A DNA stretch of 6,078 bases from Gammaproteobacteria bacterium (GTDB lineage Bacteria > Pseudomonadota > Gammaproteobacteria > Eutrophobiales > Eutrophobiaceae): NCBI GenBank assembly GCA_004356415.1, contig SMWN01000077.1, positions 1-6,078 of the forward strand, given 5' to 3'. Each line of letters starts with the position of its first letter. Position 1 is the first letter of the stretch. Shown piece by piece: positions 1 through 5,397 of this stretch. The notes beneath the pieces are model-generated. The model was not told the DNA's origin. It made no database searches and worked only from the letters and a program-made list of their open reading frames with translations. The translations under genes were made by a program, and so were the position numbers.

Positions 1-207
1 CATGGGGATGGGTTCCCCTGCGGATCTCCCTCTACTGGTTAATGAAATATCTAGTAATCTGGCAGCCTTTTTTGCATCCTCATAAAAAAATTCATAGAAA
101 TCACCCATGCGAAAAAACAGGAGCTTGTCAGGATGTTGTGATTTGAAGCCAAGATACTGCTTCATTACCGGTGTGTGCTGTGAGGTGTCTTTAACAGTCT
201 GTATCAT
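1..207 (-). CDS. mutS: DNA mismatch repair protein MutS, N-terminal fragment (cut by window edge)
   Basis: MutS recognises mismatched or unpaired bases and starts methyl-directed mismatch repair with MutL. The frame is open from an ATG at 207-205 to the left edge, giving the first 69 residues. The translation follows the MutS mismatch-binding domain I closely: HTPVMKQYL at residues 11-19, FFRMGDFYEFF at 31-41, LLDISLTSRG at 51-60 and SAGEPIPM at 62-69. Phe37 and Glu39 match the Phe-X-Glu pair (Phe36/Glu38 in E. coli) that stacks on and hydrogen-bonds to the mispaired base. The start lies about ten residues before the HTP motif, as in E. coli MutS, and overlaps the stop of the upstream tadE-like gene by 4 bp (ATGA). 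No Shine-Dalgarno sequence is visible before it, so translation may depend on coupling. The rest of this roughly 850-residue protein lies outside the window, so intactness cannot be judged. Confidence 0.95.
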   Translation of the reverse strand, partial: MIQTVKDTSQHTPVMKQYLGFKSQHPDKLLFFRMGDFYEFFYEDAKKAARLLDISLTSRGRSAGEPIPM

Positions 208-1028
208 GGTGTTGCTGGGGGACAAGCTGAAGCAACGACTGTAATGCCAGTACCGGGCGTAGCGGGGCCTGGATAACTTGAACTTGTTGCCGGGGTCATC
301 GCCGACTCAATCGCAGGTGATTGCATGCGCACCATCGCCTGTGAATTGATAGGAAAACGATCATTATCTAGACAACCACGTTCGAAGGTGCTGGGCGCTT
401 GAAATGTTCCCAGACATTCCGGGCAATAGTCCGGATCGGTTTTGTCTGTATTAGTGGGTAGCGTCATGATATTTACCAACAGCGTATCAATAAAGGGTAC
501 GTACAGTGGATAACAATAATGTGCACGGATCTTTAATAGGTTTCTATCCTGTATGCTCAGGCCAGCTGCCCCTGGCGTGATTGGACGAAACATCAGATTA
601 TCATTCGGGATGACTACATCTGCTGTGCCATCAATCGTAACATTCAAGGGTTTAGTGCCGTCTCTTGTTGATCCAGGCCCGAACGCACTACTAAAGGCTG
701 CTAATGGTGGATTGATGATCTCAATATAAGCAAATCCCTTTGCAATCTCTTCACGCACATGATCTCTTGCGCGCATGACTTCAGCTGCGTCATCACAGTG
801 TGTATACAATGGCGCCATCCCTCTTGCCAGGGCATTTTCCATAATCCCGAGATGGCCATTGCTAACTGCACCGGATCGAGCAGCAAGAAAGGTCGCGTAA
901 TTTAATGTAATTTTGGCATGATATAAAAGAGTAAACTGAAAGGCAGCGAAGATTAAAATAAACAATACAGGGAAGACGATAATAAATTCGGTCATAGCTT
1001 GCCCGGATTGTTTAATAGATCGCTTCAT
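204..1028 (-). CDS. tadE: TadE-like pseudopilin with extended cysteine-containing C-terminal region
   Basis: Minor pilin of a Tad pilus, expected to be cut by the Tad prepilin peptidase and inserted in the inner membrane. The N-terminus has the class III prepilin signature: a short basic leader (MKRSIKQSG), probable cleavage after Gly9, Glu14 at +5 followed by Phe15, then a hydrophobic helix at about 15-36. The stretch YATFLAARSGAV (44-55) is typical of TadE/TadG family proteins. At 274 residues it is longer than the roughly 150-200 common for TadE. The periplasmic part holds Cys78, 172, 202, 205, 219 and 269, including a CPEC motif at 202-205, and ends in a Pro/Thr/Ser-rich tail (about 238-274). 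The gene follows the TPR lipoprotein gene after 10 bp, without a convincing Shine-Dalgarno, and overlaps mutS by 4 bp. It could equally be called a TadE/TadG-like minor pilin; assignment to TadE proper rather than TadF or TadG is uncertain. Confidence 0.82.
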   Translation of the reverse strand: MKRSIKQSGQAMTEFIIVFPVLFILIFAAFQFTLLYHAKITLNYATFLAARSGAVSNGHLGIMENALARGMAPLYTHCDDAAEVMRARDHVREEIAKGFAYIEIINPPLAAFSSAFGPGSTRDGTKPLNVTIDGTADVVIPNDNLMFRPITPGAAGLSIQDRNLLKIRAHYCYPLYVPFIDTLLVNIMTLPTNTDKTDPDYCPECLGTFQAPSTFERGCLDNDRFPINSQAMVRMQSPAIESAMTPATSSSYPGPATPGTGITVVASACPPATP

Positions 1029-1038
1029 GATTCATCAG

Positions 1039-1530
1039 TTATTTAGATGAAACCCCAAAATCCTGTTCAAGGAGGTTGGTGATCGCATTAATCACGTATG
1101 TTGCACGTTTATTAAGTGGGTCATCTGCATTTGTATTACTTCGCATCTCGGTAAAGGTGTTGACTGCGAGTTTAAGCTGGATAATGCCTAGATTGTGCCA
1201 GGTTTTGCTGTTCCTGGGATCACGTTTCAGAGCTTGTTGATATGATTGAATTGCCGCACCATTCCTGTTTAATCGCGCATATGAATTACCAAGTCGAAAC
1301 CATATTTCAGCATCCTTTGGTATCCGCCGGGACAAACTCCCATAGTATTCAACTGCCTTATTCCAGTCTCTATTCTGGTAAGCTACTTGAGCATTATGTT
1401 TAAGTTTAATCAATTCTTCCAGGATTTGTTCTGACTCTATTTCATTCTCTGAAATAGATTTCGTATTCTGGGCATTACAAGCGACCAATAACATCAGCAC
1501 CGGGAATAAAAACATCTTGAATAAATTCAT
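1039..1530 (-). CDS. tadD: TPR lipoprotein, TadD-like Tad pilus assembly protein
   Basis: Small lipoprotein with tetratricopeptide repeats. TadD proteins are thought to help assemble or stabilise the secretin in the outer membrane. The N-terminal hydrophobic segment (about 1-17) ends in a lipobox, Leu15-Val16-Ala17-Cys18. Asn19 follows rather than Asp, so retention in the inner membrane is not predicted. A polar linker leads to two clear TPR units at about 41-73 (with YQNRDWNKAVEYY) and 74-107 (with LGNSYARLNRNGAAIQSYQQAL), and a third partial repeat begins near 108 (TWHNLGIIQL). At 163 residues it is short next to many TadD proteins of about 200 or more. The ATG overlaps the stop of the DUF192 gene by 4 bp (ATGA), and a weak GGGA lies nine bases upstream. 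The TadD call rests on the lipobox, the TPRs and the position between tadC and tadE; TPR sequence alone would not be specific. Confidence 0.82.
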   Translation of the reverse strand: MNLFKMFLFPVLMLLVACNAQNTKSISENEIESEQILEELIKLKHNAQVAYQNRDWNKAVEYYGSLSRRIPKDAEIWFRLGNSYARLNRNGAAIQSYQQALKRDPRNSKTWHNLGIIQLKLAVNTFTEMRSNTNADDPLNKRATYVINAITNLLEQDFGVSSK

Positions 1531-1883
1531 TTGTTAAGTTCCCATTGCAATTTCATATTTTCTACCAGTCCAAGTTTTGCAGCACTATCAGCAACTATCT
1601 CTAATACCATAGCAGCGCCAAAAGACATGACAAACCGATAAGGTTTCACATGACTAAAAATCTTTTTGATGGTTAAATCCTTGTTCAAAAAGATAGCATC
1701 GATTTCATAATGCATGCCAAAAGTATGGATTGATGAACAAGGTTGTATTAATAAACCTTCGCCATCATTCAATGGTGTATGCCAAAGTAATCCCCGCATA
1801 CGCTCAGCTATTGAAGAAGTCTTTAATACATGGGATAGAATCAGTTTTTGATTATGACTTGTAAAAATACCACCATGGATCAC
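1527..1883 (-). CDS. DUF192-family small protein, GTG start
   Basis: A 118-residue protein of the DUF192 family, whose biochemical role is unknown to me. Family features are RMRGLL (28-33), GEGLLI (41-46), CSSIHTFGM (49-57), IDAIFLN (61-67) and VLEIVADSAAKLGL (93-106). The pattern near the end departs from the usual family form: the common VLE-[LV]-PAG reads VLEIVAD, and the Gly-Asp that often follows is Glu-Asn. No signal peptide or membrane segment is visible, so it is probably cytoplasmic, although some family members are exported. The start is GTG at 1883-1881, supported by an AGAAGG six bases upstream and a GTGA overlap with the tadC stop; the end overlaps tadD by ATGA. It is thus embedded in the Tad operon and probably co-translated. 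Part of the gene is distinctly AT-rich (32% G+C over 1621-1740 by hand count), unlike tadA and tadC. A role in pilus assembly is inferred from position only. Confidence 0.85.
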   Translation of the reverse strand: MIHGGIFTSHNQKLILSHVLKTSSIAERMRGLLWHTPLNDGEGLLIQPCSSIHTFGMHYEIDAIFLNKDLTIKKIFSHVKPYRFVMSFGAAMVLEIVADSAAKLGLVENMKLQWELNK

Positions 1884-2794
1884 AATATACCTTCTGCAAG
1901 AAATTTCATCACGATAGGAAATCCAAGCACAATGAATGTCACCGGGAAAATAAAAATAATGAGTGGCCCGACCAGTTTAATAGGGGCTTCCATCGCCAGT
2001 TTTTCTGCACGTTGAAATCGTTCGCCACGTCTTTGTTCTGCCTGGACACTGAGTACCTTTGCCAGACTTGCACCCATTTTCTCTGCCTGGATCATGGCGC
2101 TAACAAAGCTGGTGACTTCTTTTATATTTAGACGATCAGCCATACGCCGAAGCGCATCTGCCCGTGTCAGACCGGCGCGAAGATCACGCAAGACGGTACC
2201 GAATTCATTGCGTAATGGACTTTCTGGTGCCTTCTCCATGGCCTGGCCCAGCGCCCCCTGCAGATTCAGGCCCGCCTGGACCGCCATGGTAATGAAATCC
2301 AGGTACACGGGCATGGCCCTGATCACAGCAAGTTCCCTGCGTTTACGATTATCGTTCAGCCAGATATCCGGTAAAAAATAACCAATGATGGCTGAGATTA
2401 ATACCCATATCGGTTGTTGCTGATCGAGTGCATTGATGATGATAATGCCACCGACAAATCCAGATATCGTACTGATTATTCGAATGGCGACAAATTGCTC
2501 AGCGATGAGCAGATAGGAAACGCCGGTATGCTGTAACCGCTTTTCAATGCGTTCCATCATTTCATAAGGCAGGAATGAACAAAAGAAATGACTGATGATC
2601 TGCACGATGGGCCAGATAAATTTCAGCCCGGGTGGCAAGGGATCCATATAAGTCCGGTCTTCTTCATCGACCATCTTGTCAAGTTCCCGAATAACGAGAA
2701 TGAACAGGAAAATACTCATGCCAGCACAAAGGGCAATCGTATAGATAGCAAACAGGGATTGTCCTTCGATAGCGGCTCTTAATTGTTCATTCAT
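1880..2794 (-). CDS. tadC: Tad pilus inner-membrane platform protein TadC (T2SS F family)
   Basis: One of two related polytopic proteins forming the inner-membrane platform on which the TadA ATPase acts. The 304-residue protein has predicted membrane segments at about 15-36, 101-121, 126-143 and 273-297. Between the third and fourth lies a cytoplasmic T2SS-F (GspF) domain at about 161-286, with MPVYLDFITMAVQAGLNL (161-178), LRDLRAGLTRADALRRMADR (202-221) and SFVSAMIQAEKMGASLAKVL (229-248). This order, with helical repeats between membrane segments and a hydrophobic C-terminal anchor, is normal for TadC. The ATG at 2794-2792 follows the tadB stop after 20 bp, with only a weak AAGTGA nearby. 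The stop overlaps the GTG of the DUF192 gene. The middle of the gene is GC-rich (for example 2221-2280), in contrast to the following gene. The TadB/TadC assignment rests on order and on the longer cytoplasmic region before the second membrane segment. Confidence 0.93.
   Translation of the reverse strand: MNEQLRAAIEGQSLFAIYTIALCAGMSIFLFILVIRELDKMVDEEDRTYMDPLPPGLKFIWPIVQIISHFFCSFLPYEMMERIEKRLQHTGVSYLLIAEQFVAIRIISTISGFVGGIIIINALDQQQPIWVLISAIIGYFLPDIWLNDNRKRRELAVIRAMPVYLDFITMAVQAGLNLQGALGQAMEKAPESPLRNEFGTVLRDLRAGLTRADALRRMADRLNIKEVTSFVSAMIQAEKMGASLAKVLSVQAEQRRGERFQRAEKLAMEAPIKLVGPLIIFIFPVTFIVLGFPIVMKFLAEGIL
1884..1899 (-). promoter_or_regulatory. Ribosome-binding site supporting the GTG start of the DUF192 gene
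   Basis: Read on the minus strand, AGAAGG (1895-1890) is followed by six bases and then GTG at 1883-1881. This is the best Shine-Dalgarno match seen at any junction in the window. It lies inside the last codons of tadC and supports the GTG as the real start. Confidence 0.65.
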
Positions 2795-2814
2795 GATCGT
2801 TCACTTGTAAACGA

Positions 2815-3693
2815 CTAAACATCAATGGCTGTAATCTTTTGAATCATGATATAGCCCAATGTCTCCATAACAAGGATGATACCTAAGACGATCCAGCCGA
2901 TTGTTGTTGTCCATAATTTTTCCATGGAGGCTGGTTCAAGCATGTAAAGTAAAAAGCCCAACAGCACGGGTAAGCCAGTCATAACGATACCTTGTAACTT
3001 GCCTTGTGCCGTCAAACTTTTGATCTTGCCTTCCATTTGATGTTTACGGCGCAGGGTATCTCCGAGTGACTCCATAATTGTCGCGAGGTTGCCACCAATT
3101 TCACGGTTGATTCTCAAGGCTGAAGTCAGCATGGCGAAATCCGGGATAGGTAATCTTGCTTCCATATGCTGTAGTGAGACATCAAAATCGGTTCCGATGC
3201 GTTGTTCGCGCATGAACAATTCAAATTCCTGACTGAGTGGGACAGGTTGTTCCTGGACGAGGTTTTCCAGGGCGATATTTAAACTGGCGCCTGCCTTCAT
3301 GGAACCGGACAGCATGAGTAATGCATCCGGTAATTGTTCTTCAAAGAGACGTAATCTCTTTTTACGCATGGAACGATATATCATGGTTGGCATAAAAGCG
3401 ATTAGACAAAAGATAGCAATAGTCGTTATAGGATCACCCAGTATCAGCCAGGTCAGTATGGGTAAAACAAAGATGGCAATAAGATTAAATTGAAATAAAC
3501 GATTGGCATCGATGGACATGAACATATCGGCCATGTTGGCACTGGCGCTTTCGGTAAATGTCTCCTTATAACTGATCATGAACTTTTGCCCTGTCGTCAT
3601 GAGCCAGTACATGAACAGGGTAGCGCTTAAAAATACACCAGCGACTGTAATAATAAACAGTGCATTACCAGTGAGGTCGTAGATCGTTTCCAT
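2815..3693 (-). CDS. tadB: Tad pilus inner-membrane platform protein TadB (T2SS F family)
   Basis: Partner of TadC in the inner-membrane platform of the Tad machine. The 292-residue protein has predicted membrane segments at about 11-32, 68-85, 88-105, 233-251 and 263-283. The T2SS-F domain lies at about 119-246 and carries the hallmarks EEQLPDALLMLSGSMKAGAS (118-137), SALRINREIGGNLATIMESL (191-210) and RRKHQMEGKIKSLTAQGKLQ (215-234). The last two closely match the INR-x-GGNLA and R-x-I-x-x-LTAQG patterns of TadB proteins, so the family call is firm. The ATG at 3693-3691 comes only two bases after the tadA stop, and no Shine-Dalgarno is visible in the AT-rich sequence before it, so translation probably relies on coupling to tadA. 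Length and domain order are normal, with no sign of damage. Confidence 0.95.
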   Translation of the reverse strand: METIYDLTGNALFIITVAGVFLSATLFMYWLMTTGQKFMISYKETFTESASANMADMFMSIDANRLFQFNLIAIFVLPILTWLILGDPITTIAIFCLIAFMPTMIYRSMRKKRLRLFEEQLPDALLMLSGSMKAGASLNIALENLVQEQPVPLSQEFELFMREQRIGTDFDVSLQHMEARLPIPDFAMLTSALRINREIGGNLATIMESLGDTLRRKHQMEGKIKSLTAQGKLQGIVMTGLPVLLGFLLYMLEPASMEKLWTTTIGWIVLGIILVMETLGYIMIQKITAIDV

Positions 3694-3695
3694 TA

Positions 3696-5354
3696 TTAAT
3701 TAGTATTGAAGATACTCATGTCAACAACCAGGCCATGAGCACGCAAATCTTCATAAAATTCCGGAACGCTACCAGTGGCATGGAAATAACCTTTCACCTT
3801 TCCATTATCATCAATACCTTCCTGTTGAAAACGGAAAATGTCCTGTAGTTGAATTACGTCACCTTCCATCCCAGTCACTTCAGTGATGTTAATGACACGA
3901 CGACTACCATCAGTAAAGCGGGTTTGTTGTACAATGAGATGTATCGCAGAGGCAATTTGTTCGCGGATGGCCTTGCTGGGTAAATCCATGCCCGCCATCA
4001 AGACCATCACCTCCAGCCGGGCAAGCATATCACGGGGTGTGTTGGCATGTGCTGTGGTTAATGAACCATCATGACCAGTATTCATGGCCTGTAGCATGTC
4101 CAGGGCCTCACCACCACGACACTCACCGACGACGATGCGATCAGGCCGCATACGTAAACAGTTTTTCACCAGGTCACGAATGGATATGGCACCCTTGCCT
4201 TCCATGTTCGGAGGTCGTGCTTCAAGGGTGACCAGGTGCGGCTGGTTCAGTTGTAATTCTGCTGCGTCCTCCACGGTAATGATACGTTCTGAATCAGGGA
4301 TAAAATTTGAGAGTATATTCAGTAGAGTTGTTTTACCACTCCCGGTACCACCTGAAACAAGGATATTTTTATGGTGTTCAACGGCCATTTTCAAAAAATC
4401 AACCATGGGTTGACTTATTGCATCAAATTTAATCAAGTCTTCGGCAAAAAGTTTTTGCTTGGAGAATTTTCGAATAGTCAGACAGGGGCCTCTTAATGCC
4501 AATGGTGGGATGATGGCATTGACACGTGAGCCGTCTTTTAATCGGGCATCGACCATGGGTGAACTTTCATCGATACGCCGGCCCAGGGGGGCCACAATTC
4601 GTTCGATGGCTGACATCACGGCATTATCAGAGCTGAATACCACATTTGATTTGGTTAATTTGCCAGCTTTTTCAATATAGATTTCATCATGGCGGTTAAC
4701 CATAACTTCGGTGATATCATCCTGTGCCAATAATTCTTCCAGAGGGCCAAGACCGACAGCTTCGTTTAATACTTCTTCGGCGAGTTCATCCTTGTCAACA
4801 TCGGCAGGCAATTTGCCTTCCATGTCCTTGATGATTTCTGCAATAAGTTTCTGGATATGGTGACGTAGCTGATCCTCATCCATAGCACCGATGTCGGTAC
4901 GTCGCAGATCCATCATGTGCAACAATTCTTCATGCAAACGATTGCGCCACATGAAACGTTCTTTCTTGTATAAGGTTTCGTCTACTTCAATCTCGGGATG
5001 ATACTGGACCCCGATCATGGTCTTGACATCCTCTACATCTTCAACGTAAGCGCCTTCTGTCGATTCATCAACACCCACAGTAATATGAAAACCACCGATA
5101 CTGATGGTATCGGATGAACGTAATGGACCGTGAAGTTTGATCACTTCGCCATTGACCAGGGTATTGCCTCCGCTCATATCTTCAATGAAAAGCCCATCGG
5201 GAGTTCGACGCAGTTCGGCATGATTTGGAGCGACCTTCCAGCCTCGGAGCTGGATCAGATTTCCACCGGCCTTGCCAATGCCACATTCATTGATCGGACA
5301 GCGCACGCCTTTTATTTTTTTACCGGACTTGGTTTTTACGATGATGTCGAACAT
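3696..5354 (-). CDS. tadA: Tad pilus assembly ATPase TadA/CpaF with N-terminal FHA-like domain
   Basis: Secretion ATPase of the GspE/VirB11 superfamily that powers Flp pilus assembly from the cytoplasmic face of TadB-TadC. Residues 1-95 form an FHA-like fold (NHAEL at 44-48, GGNTLVNGE at 62-70, SDTISIGGFHITV at 81-93). A charged linker with a helical region follows (about 96-180). The CpaF core shows EEVLNEAVGLGPLEELL (193-209), VDARLKDGSRVNAIIPPLAL (268-287), Walker A GGTGSGKTT (335-343, Lys341), an Asp box ITVEDAAELQL (359-369), Walker B region RIVVGECRG (406-414, Glu411) and a His box TTAHANTPRD (433-442, His436), then GYFHATGSVPEF (522-533) near the C-terminus. All catalytic motifs are intact. 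At 552 residues it exceeds classical TadA (about 430-480) because of the FHA domain. In that domain the usual Gly-Arg reads Gly27-Lys28 and the Ser before His reads Asn44, so phosphothreonine binding is doubtful. The ATG at 5354 is preceded by a purine-rich AGAGAGA. Confidence 0.97.
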   Translation of the reverse strand: MFDIIVKTKSGKKIKGVRCPINECGIGKAGGNLIQLRGWKVAPNHAELRRTPDGLFIEDMSGGNTLVNGEVIKLHGPLRSSDTISIGGFHITVGVDESTEGAYVEDVEDVKTMIGVQYHPEIEVDETLYKKERFMWRNRLHEELLHMMDLRRTDIGAMDEDQLRHHIQKLIAEIIKDMEGKLPADVDKDELAEEVLNEAVGLGPLEELLAQDDITEVMVNRHDEIYIEKAGKLTKSNVVFSSDNAVMSAIERIVAPLGRRIDESSPMVDARLKDGSRVNAIIPPLALRGPCLTIRKFSKQKLFAEDLIKFDAISQPMVDFLKMAVEHHKNILVSGGTGSGKTTLLNILSNFIPDSERIITVEDAAELQLNQPHLVTLEARPPNMEGKGAISIRDLVKNCLRMRPDRIVVGECRGGEALDMLQAMNTGHDGSLTTAHANTPRDMLARLEVMVLMAGMDLPSKAIREQIASAIHLIVQQTRFTDGSRRVINITEVTGMEGDVIQLQDIFRFQQEGIDDNGKVKGYFHATGSVPEFYEDLRAHGLVVDMSIFNTN

Positions 5355-5367
5355 ACTTTATCTCTCT
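5355..5367 (-). promoter_or_regulatory. Probable ribosome-binding region of tadA
   Basis: On the minus strand AGAGAGA (5367-5361) lies six bases before the tadA ATG. It is a partial match to the Shine-Dalgarno consensus. It is the downstream of two copies of the same sequence; the other copy overlaps the end of the secretin gene. Confidence 0.5.
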
Positions 5368-5397
5368 AATCCAAACTAACCTTATCTCTCTAATCCA
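5358..5397. repeat. 16-bp direct repeat in tandem (24-bp period) between secretin gene and tadA
   Basis: The 16-base sequence ttatctctctaatcca occurs at 5358-5373 and again at 5382-5397, 24 bases apart. With one mismatch the match extends to 19 bases (5355-5373 and 5379-5397). On the coding (minus) strand the right copy contains the last codons and TAG stop (5392-5390) of the secretin gene; the left copy carries the purine-rich element just before tadA. The arrangement looks like a local tandem duplication of the secretin gene's 3' end. Confidence 0.85.

Noticed and set aside
701..886. A 61-codon minus-strand frame inside the tadE-like gene.
   Set aside because: It is wholly contained in a gene with a convincing prepilin signature and has no domain or ribosome-binding site.
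2094..2381. Plus-strand open frames opposite tadC, tadA and the secretin gene (also 4084-4413 and 5499-5792).
   Set aside because: They lie antisense to genes with full family motifs, have arginine/serine-rich sequences typical of antisense reading, and show no recognisable domain.
2797..2814. Imperfect palindrome tcgttcacttgtaaacga in the tadB-tadC gap, considered as an operator or terminator.
   Set aside because: Only five outer base pairs are continuous, with no GC-rich stem and no T tract, and it lies inside an operon. Such a match is expected by chance.
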